A stretch of DNA of 64,000 nucleotides from GCA-2699365 sp036160955 (GTDB lineage: Bacteria; Verrucomicrobiota; Verrucomicrobiia; Opitutales; Coraliomargaritaceae): contig JAYYDJ010000011.1 in NCBI GenBank assembly GCA_036160955.1, positions 13,557-77,556 of the forward strand, written 5' to 3'. This document shows, one piece after another, positions 45,225 to 53,998 of this stretch (the first letter of the stretch is position 1; each line of letters starts with the position of its first letter). The position numbers were made by a program, and so were the translations under genes. Below the pieces are notes generated by a model. The model made no database searches. It worked only from the letters and a program-made list of their open reading frames with translations, and was not told the origin of the DNA.

Positions 45225-45669
45225 ATTCACTATATTGATTAATTGCATCTCTGTAGCCTGAGGCATAGGCTTCAAAGACTAGTTTGATTGAATCGCGAAT
45301 TCTGTAAAATGCATCCCTCTCAGTTTCGCCGCTGCGGATAGAATGCGGTGGATCTTCAAAGCCCCAATGGTAGCGCTTAATTATACCGGGGAATCTTGGA
45401 CATGCTTGATCCGCATTTCCACAAACAGTGATGACAGTTGTGATTCCAGCATCTAAATAGTTCTCCAAATGTTCAGATCTGTGACCTTCCGCGCTAATTC
45501 CAAGTGCTTCAATTGCTTCAATCGCAAGTGGGTGCACCTCACCTTTTGGATTGGACCCAGCACTATAGACGTCCATCAAATCACTTGCCGCAGAGCGCAG
45601 AATGGCTTCTGCCATATGACTACGACAGGAGTTTCCAGTGCATAAAATGAGGACTTTGGGTTTTTTCAT
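45214..45669 (-). CDS. arsC: arsenate reductase (low-molecular-weight phosphatase fold)
   Basis: A 151-residue arsenate reductase of the thioredoxin-coupled family. The P-loop CTGNSCRSHMAEA holds the nucleophile C10 (and C15). The second and third redox cysteines C83 and C90 are in TVCGNADQACPRFPG, and the FEDPPHS segment supplies the catalytic aspartate. It reduces arsenate to arsenite, which the coupled aquaglyceroporin can then pass out. It lies 15 bases after the arsR stop and overlaps the aquaporin gene by 11 nt. Confidence 0.93.
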   Translation of the reverse strand: MKKPKVLILCTGNSCRSHMAEAILRSAASDLMDVYSAGSNPKGEVHPLAIEAIEALGISAEGHRSEHLENYLDAGITTVITVCGNADQACPRFPGIIKRYHWGFEDPPHSIRSGETERDAFYRIRDSIKLVFEAYASGYRDAINQYSEYEK

Positions 45670-45684
45670 AATAAAGTATATGAA

Positions 45685-46071
45685 TTAAAAAGAGCAATGA
45701 ATCCAATCACAGACTTTATCTGGGCAGTTGTCTAATGTTTGACTGACACGCTTTAAGAGGAGCGCGCGCGCATGCAAATCGCGATGGAGCTGAGCGCTAA
45801 TAGATGATTTTGATTCTCGCAGGTAGTTTAGATTACAAAAGAGCAAGCCTGGAATAGGCGTCTTTATCTGATAAATCATCCAAGTACCTTCTCGTTTTGC
45901 GTTGACTAAGCCAAGTTGTTTTATGGATGCGAGTTGTTTTGAAATTTTAACCTGTGCTTCACCCAGAATTTCTTGGAAGTGACAGACGCATAATGGTCCG
46001 TATTCGAGCAGATTGAGTATACGTAGTCGTTGTGTATCGCTGATGCAGCGGTATAGATTGGACTCATTGAT
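45685..46071 (-). CDS. arsR: ArsR-family arsenic-sensing repressor lacking a standard start codon
   Basis: The reading frame contains a full ArsR winged helix: NLYRCISDTQRLRILNLL, then the As(III)-binding GPLCVCHFQEIL (Cys-Val-Cys), the recognition helix EAQVKISKQLASIKQLGLV and the wing KREGTWMIYQIK, with an additional cysteine-rich tail (NCPDKVCDWIHC). The frame is open from 46083 but has no ATG, GTG or TTG ahead of the DNA-binding part. The ATC at 46071 sits where the family start Met is expected (one base from ATG), and is used here. It heads the arsR-arsC-aqpS operon, and a long dyad overlaps its 5' end. Confidence 0.78.
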   Translation of the reverse strand: MNESNLYRCISDTQRLRILNLLEYGPLCVCHFQEILGEAQVKISKQLASIKQLGLVNAKREGTWMIYQIKTPIPGLLFCNLNYLRESKSSISAQLHRDLHARALLLKRVSQTLDNCPDKVCDWIHCSF

Positions 46072-46075
46072 TCTT

Positions 46076-46133
46076 AATATATTCTAATAATAGTATATAC
46101 TGTCAATCGTATATATAATTATTAGAATATATT
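46076..46133. promoter_or_regulatory. 58-bp imperfect dyad, candidate ArsR operator
   Basis: A perfect 16-bp inverted repeat joins aatatattctaataat (46076-46091) and its complement (46118-46133). Within it, after two mismatched positions, a further 7-bp pair (46094-46100 with 46109-46115) closes an 8-base loop. The left arm reaches into the first codons of arsR, and the right arm lies 68 bases before the cstA-like gene. ArsR-type repressors bind AT-rich dyads at their own promoter, so autoregulation is the simplest explanation; the length is unusual for a single ArsR site. Confidence 0.65.
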
Positions 46134-46201
46134 TGCTAGGCCGTTCAATAATTTGTCCAGTTGTGCTTGGTTGAATCTTTGTGTTCATATACGAATAAAT
46201 C

Positions 46202-47797
46202 ATGCTCATATTTTTGTTACTTTTATCTGCTTTATTGCTAATAGTCGCATATCGTTTTTATGGGCGCTTTTTAGAGCGCCGCTGTGAAGTAGACTCTTCG
46301 CGCACGACTCCTGCTTGCGAGTTTGAAGATGGTGTCGACTATGTACCGACACGCCCCTCGGTTTTATTTGGGCATCATTTTTCTTCGATCGCTGGAGCGG
46401 GACCTATTGTGGGTCCAATTATTGCAGCCTCTGTATTTGGTTGGTTGCCAACTTGGATATGGATTATTGTAGGATCTATTTTTGTTGGTGGTGTTCATGA
46501 TTTTGGAAGTACCCTTATGTCCCTTCGTTATAAAGGACGGTCGATTACTTCAACATCTCGTCAGCTAGTAGGCGAACGCACAGGAAGTTTATTTCTACTA
46601 TTTGTACTTATTGCACTAATTTATGTTATTATAGTGTTTTTAGACTTAACTGTGACTGGCTTTGTAAATCAGCCAGCAGTCGCTACTTCTTCGGGATGGT
46701 TTATTTTAGTTGCTTTGGCATTTGGGTGGTTTGTTAGGCGCTCTTTGTTACCCTATAAATTACTTATCCCAATCTTTATTCTACTCACCTATTTAGGGCT
46801 TTGGGTCGGGTTTAATTGGCCTGCTCCATCAATGAGTAAAAACCTATGGATGATCGTAGTGTTAGCCTACTGCTATTGCGCTGCTATTTTACCGGTGAGT
46901 ACTTTGATGCAACCTCGTGATTTTCTTAGCGCTACTTTCTTATATGCGATCATATTTCTTGGATTGATTGGCATCTGCGCGCATGGGGGAGGTTTGGAGC
47001 TTCCGATGTATACAAGTTTTGCCCCTAAAGATTGGAGTTACCTAGTGCCATTTTTGTTTATAACTGTAGCATGCGGCGCTTGCAGCGGTTTTCATAGTAT
47101 AGTAAGTAGTGGTACAACATCCAAACAGATAAGATCGGAGCGCGATGTAAGAAAGGTTTCGTATGGTGCGATGCTAGTTGAGGGAATGCTAGCTGTGTTT
47201 GCTTTGGCGTGCATTGGTGTATCCGGAGGTTTTGAAGGTGGTCCCGTGGCGGCATTTGCAAACGGTACAGCGTTATTTTTAAATGCTTTATCAATACCGC
47301 TAGAGGTTGGATATATATTCGCCACACTAGCTGTGAGTACTTTCTTACTGACTTCCTTAGACACTTGCTCGCGACTTGCGCGTTTTTTGCTAGAGGAGCT
47401 CTTTGATTGGAGTGGAATAAAAAGTCGATATATAGGAACGTTATTGGTTTTAGTGCTTCCAGCTATTGCTGCTTTAAGCACTTATACTGCTCCTGATGGA
47501 ACTCATTTGCCTGTATGGAAAGCAATATGGCCATTGTTTGGATCGACCAATCAGTTGCTTGCTGCTTTGGCGTTGATGACCTTTGTCGCCTACCTTAAGT
47601 CGAATCGTATTACCTTTGGTTTCGCCTTAGTTCCAGCGCTTGTCATGGTAGGTATGCCAATTGCAGCATTAGCAATGCTGGTTTTACAATATGGCCCGCT
47701 ATCAATGCTTGGAGCCATTGCCGTATTCATGCTAATACTGAGCCTTTTTGTAACTGTGATGTCACTTCGATTTGCGCTGCGTAGGAGAATTAATTAG
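46202..47797 (+). CDS. cstA: carbon starvation protein CstA family transporter
   Basis: A 531-residue polytopic membrane protein with about 15 hydrophobic segments. Family signatures include YVPTRPSVLFGHHFSSIAGAGPIVGPIIAA near residue 50, VGGVHDFGSTLMSLRYKGRSI near 97, and ACGACSGFHSIVSSGTTSKQI near 292. CstA-type proteins import pyruvate or peptides. It is shorter than E. coli CstA (about 700 residues) and matches the short subfamily. It is divergent from arsR, with the large dyad between them, so its expression may be affected by the same site. Confidence 0.87.
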   Translation: MLIFLLLLSALLLIVAYRFYGRFLERRCEVDSSRTTPACEFEDGVDYVPTRPSVLFGHHFSSIAGAGPIVGPIIAASVFGWLPTWIWIIVGSIFVGGVHDFGSTLMSLRYKGRSITSTSRQLVGERTGSLFLLFVLIALIYVIIVFLDLTVTGFVNQPAVATSSGWFILVALAFGWFVRRSLLPYKLLIPIFILLTYLGLWVGFNWPAPSMSKNLWMIVVLAYCYCAAILPVSTLMQPRDFLSATFLYAIIFLGLIGICAHGGGLELPMYTSFAPKDWSYLVPFLFITVACGACSGFHSIVSSGTTSKQIRSERDVRKVSYGAMLVEGMLAVFALACIGVSGGFEGGPVAAFANGTALFLNALSIPLEVGYIFATLAVSTFLLTSLDTCSRLARFLLEELFDWSGIKSRYIGTLLVLVLPAIAALSTYTAPDGTHLPVWKAIWPLFGSTNQLLAALALMTFVAYLKSNRITFGFALVPALVMVGMPIAALAMLVLQYGPLSMLGAIAVFMLILSLFVTVMSLRFALRRRIN

Positions 47798-47808
47798 TTA
47801 AGCTTTTT

Positions 47809-49092
47809 TTAAAGCAATTCGGCTATAGATCCGAAGTCTGCGTGAAACAAGCGCTTGTAAGTACGCACTGCTTGGCCATCAGTAAGTCCTGCGGTATAGT
47901 CACAAAGCCTGCGTAGTCGCCCCTCTTCATTCTGCTCCTCGTCTATTAGTGATTGTACGCTTTGCGGTAGGATATCCAGTCCATTGGATGCTTGGATACA
48001 ATGTTCATAAAGTGCTCCGTATAGACAATCTAAAATGTGACCGCCTTTGAATTCTATTTGTTGTAGTTGCGTAGAGCGAAAAATCAGATCAAGTGCTATG
48101 CGTTTATATAGCTGGCTTTCGGCTAAAACACTGGATTCAATATTCAAGGTAAAGGCATGTCGATTCGTACAATCGCTAAGAAATCCTTCACGCTTTGTAA
48201 GTGTGCATCCATGCACAAAACCGCCTATACGGCTGCCAAAGTAAGGTTCATAAGAACCTTGTTTTATATTCTCGCAAAGATTATCGATTAATATAGTTTC
48301 TTGAGAGCTAAGTGATTGTCCAGATGCCCATTCAGTAACCGATCCTACCGATATGTAGCGCGCATGGATACCGTCCACGATGTCATGCAGTGAATATGCC
48401 GTGTCATCGGCCCAATCCATAATCTGGCACTCGATGCTTTTAAATGCATTTAGATTATCTGGAAATAGCAGTGATTCTGGTATCGGCCTGTAATCAAAGA
48501 TTGTATCACGCCACTCTTTTTGAGCATCATATATAAAGTGGTTTTTAGGCGCTTTATTATCTTGATAAATCCACTCTTTATGCAGCGCTTTGTATTTCAT
48601 TACGCCATCTAGAAAGGCACGCGTTGGTGCCATACCTTTAGTGCTGCCGGGGCGCTCATAAATAAGTTCTGTTAGTATACGTAGTGTTTGTGCGTTACCT
48701 TCAAATCCACCATTTAATTGCATTAGGCTATTCAGCTTGCGCTCACCAATATGACCGAAGGGTGGGTGCCCAAGGTCATGCGCAAGGCCGATTGCTTCGG
48801 TTAGATCTGCGTCAATAAAGAACGAGTTATTTAGTTCGGATGAACTTTCTTTAAGGTATTCGCAAATCGAGCGTCCTATTTTGGCTACTTCGATGGAATG
48901 CGTTAAACGTGTGCGATAGAAATCGTATTCTCCAGATTGAAAAACCTGGGTTTTTGATTGGAGTTTTCTAAAATGGTAAGAGAATATAATGCGGTCGCGT
49001 TCGATCTGAAAAGCGTTGCGGTATTCGTCTTCTTGGACCGGAGCCTCAGGAAAGCGTTCTAAATCAAATGAATTATAAAACTCGTTGTTCAT
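47809..49092 (-). CDS. dgt: dGTPase (dGTP triphosphohydrolase, HD family)
   Basis: A 427-residue HD-domain protein. It shows FRKLQSKTQVF, the TRLTHSIEVAKIGRSICEYL segment that supplies the first His, and the HD signature AHDLGHPPFGHIGERKL near residue 105. The DWADDTAYSLHDIVDG motif completes the metal site. These fit deoxyguanosinetriphosphate triphosphohydrolases, which release triphosphate from dGTP and help set dNTP pools. The ATG at 49092 (MNNEFYNSFDLER) matches homologues better than one seven codons upstream. The 5' ends of this gene and the following secreted-protein gene lie back to back. Confidence 0.9.
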   Translation of the reverse strand: MNNEFYNSFDLERFPEAPVQEDEYRNAFQIERDRIIFSYHFRKLQSKTQVFQSGEYDFYRTRLTHSIEVAKIGRSICEYLKESSSELNNSFFIDADLTEAIGLAHDLGHPPFGHIGERKLNSLMQLNGGFEGNAQTLRILTELIYERPGSTKGMAPTRAFLDGVMKYKALHKEWIYQDNKAPKNHFIYDAQKEWRDTIFDYRPIPESLLFPDNLNAFKSIECQIMDWADDTAYSLHDIVDGIHARYISVGSVTEWASGQSLSSQETILIDNLCENIKQGSYEPYFGSRIGGFVHGCTLTKREGFLSDCTNRHAFTLNIESSVLAESQLYKRIALDLIFRSTQLQQIEFKGGHILDCLYGALYEHCIQASNGLDILPQSVQSLIDEEQNEEGRLRRLCDYTAGLTDGQAVRTYKRLFHADFGSIAELL

Positions 49093-49148
49093 GCGATTCT
49101 GGCTTGTTTGCAAAAATCAGTCAGCGTATATATTTATCTTATCACAAG

Positions 49149-49814
49149 ATGAATCGTTTTATTTTTTATAGCTGTGCTTATTTAGTTTCAGTTTTTTTAT
49201 TTACTGTCTCGCAAATTTTTCTCGTGCCTGAGGCAAATGCTCGTATAGGAGAAAGTCGCATGGTTATTGAGCAGCGCCTCACTCAAGCAGGGGGTATCGT
49301 CTACCGAGATGATGCTATCAAGCAAAGCCGTCTACGAGGAATGCCATACATGCGATTCTACGATTATTATCCAGAAATGGCAGAAGTACGTATCTATTTT
49401 AAAACCGACGATGGTCGTAAGCCCAAATCATCACAGATGTCGGAAAGTCAGACTGCGACCGGTTGGGACATTCATGTATTATACGTAGAGGGTAAGTCTG
49501 TATTAGAGGTGTATGCTCGAAGTCGTCAAGCAATGACCGAGTATGAGCTAAACCATATCTTACAAATGCAAGCGGGTAGTGGATATTGGAGTCGTGTTTC
49601 ACCGGCCAATTCAATTGCTTCGAAAGATTCAGTCGAAACTGATTTCCCAAGTGCTTTTGGTTACCAGATGGAGCGTAGTGATGGACAAGTACGAGCAAAG
49701 AGAATCAAGGCAAATGCCATAATGCTCTTCGACGTGGATCTTGATGTGCGTATAGCCCGAGTACAACAAGCCGATTTACAGGATCAGGCTCCAATCAGTG
49801 TAAATGGATTTTAA
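49149..49814 (+). CDS. secreted protein of unknown function
   Basis: A 221-residue protein with a clear signal peptide: NRFIFYSCAYLVSVFLFTVSQ followed by a likely cut near PEANA|RIG around residue 32. The rest contains a repeated, aromatic-rich region (RLRGMPYMRFYDYYPEMAEVRIYFKTDDG) and an acidic end. No domain is recognised. The ATG at 49149 is used since a longer start at 49068 would put non-signal sequence in front and overlap the dGTPase gene. A role in the periplasm or outer membrane is inferred from the signal only. Confidence 0.7.
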   Translation: MNRFIFYSCAYLVSVFLFTVSQIFLVPEANARIGESRMVIEQRLTQAGGIVYRDDAIKQSRLRGMPYMRFYDYYPEMAEVRIYFKTDDGRKPKSSQMSESQTATGWDIHVLYVEGKSVLEVYARSRQAMTEYELNHILQMQAGSGYWSRVSPANSIASKDSVETDFPSAFGYQMERSDGQVRAKRIKANAIMLFDVDLDVRIARVQQADLQDQAPISVNGF

Positions 49815-49889
49815 GCTTTAGAAATACCTGTTTTTGCGAATTGATAAATTTGCAGTTCCAAGCTCATCTGTAACATTACATTATTTATT

Positions 49890-51356
49890 ATGGCAAAAAA
49901 TTGGCTTGAGGGATTAGAGGACTCTTATGACGTTGTTGTGGTTGGTTCCGGCCTCGGCGGGTTGACCTCTGCTAACTACTTAGTAAAAAACGGGCATAAA
50001 GTACTTCTTCTCGAACACCATTATCAATTTGGCGGACTTGCTACATGGTTTAAGCGTCCTGGTGGGCATATTTTTGATATATCATTGCATGGATTTCCTT
50101 ATGGAATGGTCAAAAGTTGTCGTAAGTATTGGACAAAAGAAATTGCTGACTCTATCCACCAACTCAAGGACGTACGCTTTATCAATCCTCAAATGAATGT
50201 ATGGACGACATTTGATCGAGAGGATTTTACCCGAATTTTAGTCGAGGATTTTAAGGTAAATCGTGAAAAGGTCTTAGCCTTTTACGAGCATTTACGCCAA
50301 ATGAATTTCTATGATGATAATACACAGACGACTGGCGAGATGTTTGAGGAATTTTTCCCGGGTCGTAGTGATGTGCATCGATTGCTCATGGAGCCGATAT
50401 CCTATGCTAATGGATCGCACGTAGATGATCCGGCAATAACCTATGGCATCGTCTTTTCTAATTTTATGAGCAAGGGAGTATTCACCTTCCAAGGGGGTAC
50501 TGATAAGCTCATTGGTAAAATGGTAGCTGAGCTTAAAAAGAATGGTTGCGAGGTCCGCAAATGCGCTCTTGTAGAAGGCATCGATGTCGAAAATGGAAGA
50601 GTAACTGGGATCCGTGCACGCAGCCAAAATACAGGCGAAGAAACGTTTCCCGAGCGTCGGATTCAGTGTAAAGCGGTTCTCTCAAATGCAAATATTCGAA
50701 GTACGATACAGAATTTAATCGGAGAGGAAAATTTCTCCTCTGCATTTATTGATTCTGTGCATGCAGTACGTAATAATACCAGTTCTTGCCAGGTATACAT
50801 GGGAATAAAAAAAGGAGAAACGATTCCTAACATAGGAGACCTAGTATTCACTTCAAAAGCGCCTGAATACTCCATAGGTGAATTAACATCGATACAGACA
50901 AGCAGTCATACTTTTTCTGTATATTATCCCGAAACACGCCCCCATTTAAAAGAGCCTCGTTACACTGTCGTGGCTTCTTTGAATGCGCGCTGGGATGAGT
51001 GGAATGACTTATCTGAAGACGAGTATGAAATGCATAAGAAACGTATTTGTGAAGAATGTATTGCCAGCTTGGAAACTTTTATTCCAGACGTACGTAGCAA
51101 AATTGACCACGTTGAGGCAGCTACTCCGCGTACAGTTAATTACTATACTAAATCAATGCAAGGTACTTCATTTGGAACCAAATTTGAGGGACTTAAAGTA
51201 TCTATGGATTTGCCTGATCAAGTGGCTGGTTTGTACCATGCTGGCTCGGTTGGTATTATTATGTCTGGATGGCTCGGCTCGATGAATTATGGAGTAATCG
51301 TAGCAAATAAGCTAGATAAGTGGCTTTATGAAGAGGCGAAGATACTCTCAGTTTGA
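49890..51356 (+). CDS. phytoene-desaturase-like FAD oxidoreductase
   Basis: A 488-residue flavoprotein of the CrtI/retinol saturase-like superfamily. It has the FAD motif VVVVGSGLGGLTSANYLVKNG with EHHYQFGGLATWF, the GVFTFQGGTDKLIGKMVAELKKNGCEV region near 190, the AVLSNANIRST segment and the FAD-facing C-terminus (GLYHAGSVGIIMSGWLGSMNYGVIVANKL). It does not carry clear carotenoid-gene neighbours, so the substrate is unknown; isoprenoid or polyene desaturation or saturation is the family theme. It is convergent with queA. Confidence 0.82.
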   Translation: MAKNWLEGLEDSYDVVVVGSGLGGLTSANYLVKNGHKVLLLEHHYQFGGLATWFKRPGGHIFDISLHGFPYGMVKSCRKYWTKEIADSIHQLKDVRFINPQMNVWTTFDREDFTRILVEDFKVNREKVLAFYEHLRQMNFYDDNTQTTGEMFEEFFPGRSDVHRLLMEPISYANGSHVDDPAITYGIVFSNFMSKGVFTFQGGTDKLIGKMVAELKKNGCEVRKCALVEGIDVENGRVTGIRARSQNTGEETFPERRIQCKAVLSNANIRSTIQNLIGEENFSSAFIDSVHAVRNNTSSCQVYMGIKKGETIPNIGDLVFTSKAPEYSIGELTSIQTSSHTFSVYYPETRPHLKEPRYTVVASLNARWDEWNDLSEDEYEMHKKRICEECIASLETFIPDVRSKIDHVEAATPRTVNYYTKSMQGTSFGTKFEGLKVSMDLPDQVAGLYHAGSVGIIMSGWLGSMNYGVIVANKLDKWLYEEAKILSV

Positions 51357-51377
51357 GCATCACTTTGATCGAACTAC

Positions 51378-52463
51378 TTATAGAATAAGCATTGCGTCGC
51401 CGTAGCTATAAAATCGATACTGCAGTTTGATCGCCTCAGCATAAAGCTGCTTTAGCCAATCAATTCCTGCTTTGCTTCCCGGTGTTAAGAAAGCCGAAAC
51501 TAAGCATAGCAGTGTAGATTTTGGTAGATGGAAATTTGTGATTAAGTGATCGACACCAGCAAATGTAGCGGGTGGATAGATGAATATATCTGCTTCGGCT
51601 TGAATGGATCCACTTGGAGAGCGACAAGCTTCAACTTGCTCGAAACTTCGGCGCATAATATCTTCTATAGATCGTAAAGATGTAGTACCAACTGCGACAC
51701 GAGGACCACCTTTCAGAGTTTTAAGGGAGTCATGGACAGCTCTCGGGATTTCATACGATTCGTTATGAATGGCGTGTTGTGTAATATCATCGACTAAAAT
51801 TGGTTGAAAGGTGCCTATACCGACTTGCAGGGTTAGATCATAGAAATGCGCTCCATTGTTTTTAAGTTCGTCAACTAAGGTATCAGTAAAGTGCAACCCT
51901 GCAGTTGGCGCAGCGACGGCAACTCGTTTACTTAGATCGGCATACACTGTTTGGTAGCGAACCGCGTCTTGCATATAGCGCGGATCATTTTCTGTGCGTG
52001 AAATATAGGGCGGCAGTGGCATGGTGCCAAGTCGTTCGGCAAGTTCAGTTACTGACTCTTTACGTAGTAAATGAAAGCGAACACGGTAACGACCATTGCT
52101 TCCAACCTCGATGACATCTGCATTAAATTCATCCTCAAGACCAAATCCTCCTTGAGTTACTTTTTTACCAGGGCGCAAGAGGCACCACCATGTGAGCGCA
52201 TCTTCTGCAGGTTGCAAAAGTAAGCATTCAACTTTTCCACCACTGGGTCGATATCCATAAATACGCGCCTTTAGGACAGCGGCGTTATTGCGGTAGAAGC
52301 GCGCATTACTGGGTACATAATCTCCGATTTTAGAAAAATGGGTATGTTTTATAGAATGGTTATTTCGATCCACAACCATTAGGCGAGAGGCATCACGAGT
52401 GCTCGCAGGTTCTTGTGCTATGCATTTACGAGGTAAGTGATAATCAAATAGTGCTGTGTCCAT
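51378..52463 (-). CDS. queA: S-adenosylmethionine:tRNA ribosyltransferase-isomerase
   Basis: QueA adds a ribosyl-derived cyclopentene epoxide from SAM to preQ1 in tRNA, leading to queuosine. The 361-residue protein begins FDYHLPRKCIAQEPASTRDASRLMVVDR and shows LLLQPAEDALTWWCLLRPGKKV, YQTVYADLSKRVAVAAPTAGLHFT, VGTTSLRSIE and the closing LITNFHLPKSTLLCLVSAF. The start at 52463 (MDTALFDYHLP) is the family N-terminus; an ATG 35 codons upstream lies in the tilS region. It overlaps nothing and starts 62 bases from tilS on the opposite strand. queF lies about 4 kb away. Confidence 0.93.
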   Translation of the reverse strand: MDTALFDYHLPRKCIAQEPASTRDASRLMVVDRNNHSIKHTHFSKIGDYVPSNARFYRNNAAVLKARIYGYRPSGGKVECLLLQPAEDALTWWCLLRPGKKVTQGGFGLEDEFNADVIEVGSNGRYRVRFHLLRKESVTELAERLGTMPLPPYISRTENDPRYMQDAVRYQTVYADLSKRVAVAAPTAGLHFTDTLVDELKNNGAHFYDLTLQVGIGTFQPILVDDITQHAIHNESYEIPRAVHDSLKTLKGGPRVAVGTTSLRSIEDIMRRSFEQVEACRSPSGSIQAEADIFIYPPATFAGVDHLITNFHLPKSTLLCLVSAFLTPGSKAGIDWLKQLYAEAIKLQYRFYSYGDAMLIL

Positions 52464-52525
52464 AAATAAAGTCGTTGTGCTTATCGCTGTCTTAATTTCA
52501 ATGGTGCTGTCAATGCCAACTAAAA

Positions 52526-53986
52526 ATGTCAAAAAATGTGAAAAATTTAAATTGGTCCAATATGGCACTAAAAATTGGAAAATGTTTTACACTCGAACAA
52601 CTGCATCCAGATACCATTGTATGGTTACTGCGCCCAAAGACAGAATCGGTCTTGGTCGCTTGTTCTGGAGGGCCCGATTCGGTGGCTCTACTTTGTGTGT
52701 TGTGGGCACATGCTAAAAAACTCAAAATTAATATAATTGTCGGTCATTATAATCATCGCTGGCGAGCTAGCAAATCGGATGATGATGCTCAATTTGTAGC
52801 TAACATGGCGGAGGATCTAGATTGCGAATTTATTGGTGGAGTACGACCAGATGATCAGCCTGCGTGCACTGAAACTAGCGCACGAGTCTTGCGCATGGAA
52901 TTCCTTCGTGCAGAGGCACATTTACATAATTGTCAGTGTATTGTTTTTGGGCATCAACTCGATGATATTTTAGAGCTTCAATTACAACGCATCGTTCGCG
53001 GAGTCGGTAGCGAAAGCTTGGCCGCTCCCCGTGCTGTGCATATTTTTAATGCTGGGCCAGCGCATTTGCGACCATTGTTGAATCTTCGCGCAGGTTTGAT
53101 TCGTGATTCTTTAATTGCGAATAATGTGCCAATTTGTGTGGATGCAACCAATAAAGATACTACAATTGCGCGTAATGGCATGCGCCATATTATCATCCCT
53201 AAATTATCACAGATTGTTGATAGAGATGCTTCTGTTGGTGCAGCAAGAACGCGTCAATTACTAGAAGAAGAATCTTTTGCTTTGGATGCTATAGCACGTA
53301 AGCAATTCACCGCAGCTTATAGTAGAGCAGACTCTTTAGGCCGTGCAGCTTTGCGTAGCGCACCTAGAGCCTTAACGAGGCGAGCTATAGTTGCATGGCT
53401 AGCTTCGCATGATCTTTTAAAGTGTTTGTCTTCTTCTGCATTAGAGCAATTACTGGACGTGGTCGTTAGCTCTAAGACGAAGCATAGCATGAGCGCTGGT
53501 AATGCATTTATAAAAATTAGTGCTGAGCGGATATGTATCGCCTCCGCACTAGTTAATAGCTCTAAAAATCCAATAAGTAACTCCGAATTGGCGGTTGAAG
53601 GCTTCGTATATTTACCCAAAGGCGCACGTCTTAGTTGCTCGGCCGTCATTATTGATTCGCAACTTCGGGATCTAGTTTTTAGGGGCGCTGTAGACCCTAA
53701 TTTTGAGGCTTACTTAGGGCTAGATCATGATACGTCTCTCCATGTACGTGGGTGGTTGCCAGGAGATCGATATACCCCCATTGGTGCTCCGGGCAGTAAA
53801 AAGTTAAAGGATTGGTTTATTGATCGAAAAATTTCTAAAGTGGAACGAAATCAACTTCCTGTTGTCACTATGGCAGATAAAGGCATTGTTTGGGTGCCAA
53901 GCTTGCCACCTGCGAAGGAGTTTCGTATTACCGAGCGAACGATTCAGGCTCTTAGGTTGACTTACCAGACTTCAGACCCAATTTAA
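52526..53986 (+). CDS. tilS: tRNA(Ile)-lysidine synthase
   Basis: TilS attaches lysine to C34 of tRNA-Ile2(CAU), changing it to read AUA. The 486-residue protein has the PP-loop SGGPDS at 47-52, the HYNHRWRASKSDDDAQFV segment, the FGHQLDDILELQLQRIVRGVG motif, and the VDATNKDTTIARNGMRHIIIPKL region. The C-terminal domain follows with HVRGWLPGDRYTPIG and KKLKDWFIDRKI. An alternative ATG at 52562 would remove 12 residues and is equally plausible. A possible substrate tRNA with CAU anticodon is at 43737. It is followed 12 bases later by ftsH, as in many bacteria. Confidence 0.92.
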   Translation: MSKNVKNLNWSNMALKIGKCFTLEQLHPDTIVWLLRPKTESVLVACSGGPDSVALLCVLWAHAKKLKINIIVGHYNHRWRASKSDDDAQFVANMAEDLDCEFIGGVRPDDQPACTETSARVLRMEFLRAEAHLHNCQCIVFGHQLDDILELQLQRIVRGVGSESLAAPRAVHIFNAGPAHLRPLLNLRAGLIRDSLIANNVPICVDATNKDTTIARNGMRHIIIPKLSQIVDRDASVGAARTRQLLEEESFALDAIARKQFTAAYSRADSLGRAALRSAPRALTRRAIVAWLASHDLLKCLSSSALEQLLDVVVSSKTKHSMSAGNAFIKISAERICIASALVNSSKNPISNSELAVEGFVYLPKGARLSCSAVIIDSQLRDLVFRGAVDPNFEAYLGLDHDTSLHVRGWLPGDRYTPIGAPGSKKLKDWFIDRKISKVERNQLPVVTMADKGIVWVPSLPPAKEFRITERTIQALRLTYQTSDPI

Positions 53987-53998
53987 GTAATTTAGCAT

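Noticed and set aside
45925..46068. A 48-codon frame starting at ATG (46067-46065) overlapping arsR in another frame
   Set aside because: Its translation has no family likeness, while the arsR frame carries a complete, conserved HTH and the arsenic-site cysteines. At most the ATG could be used with a frameshift.
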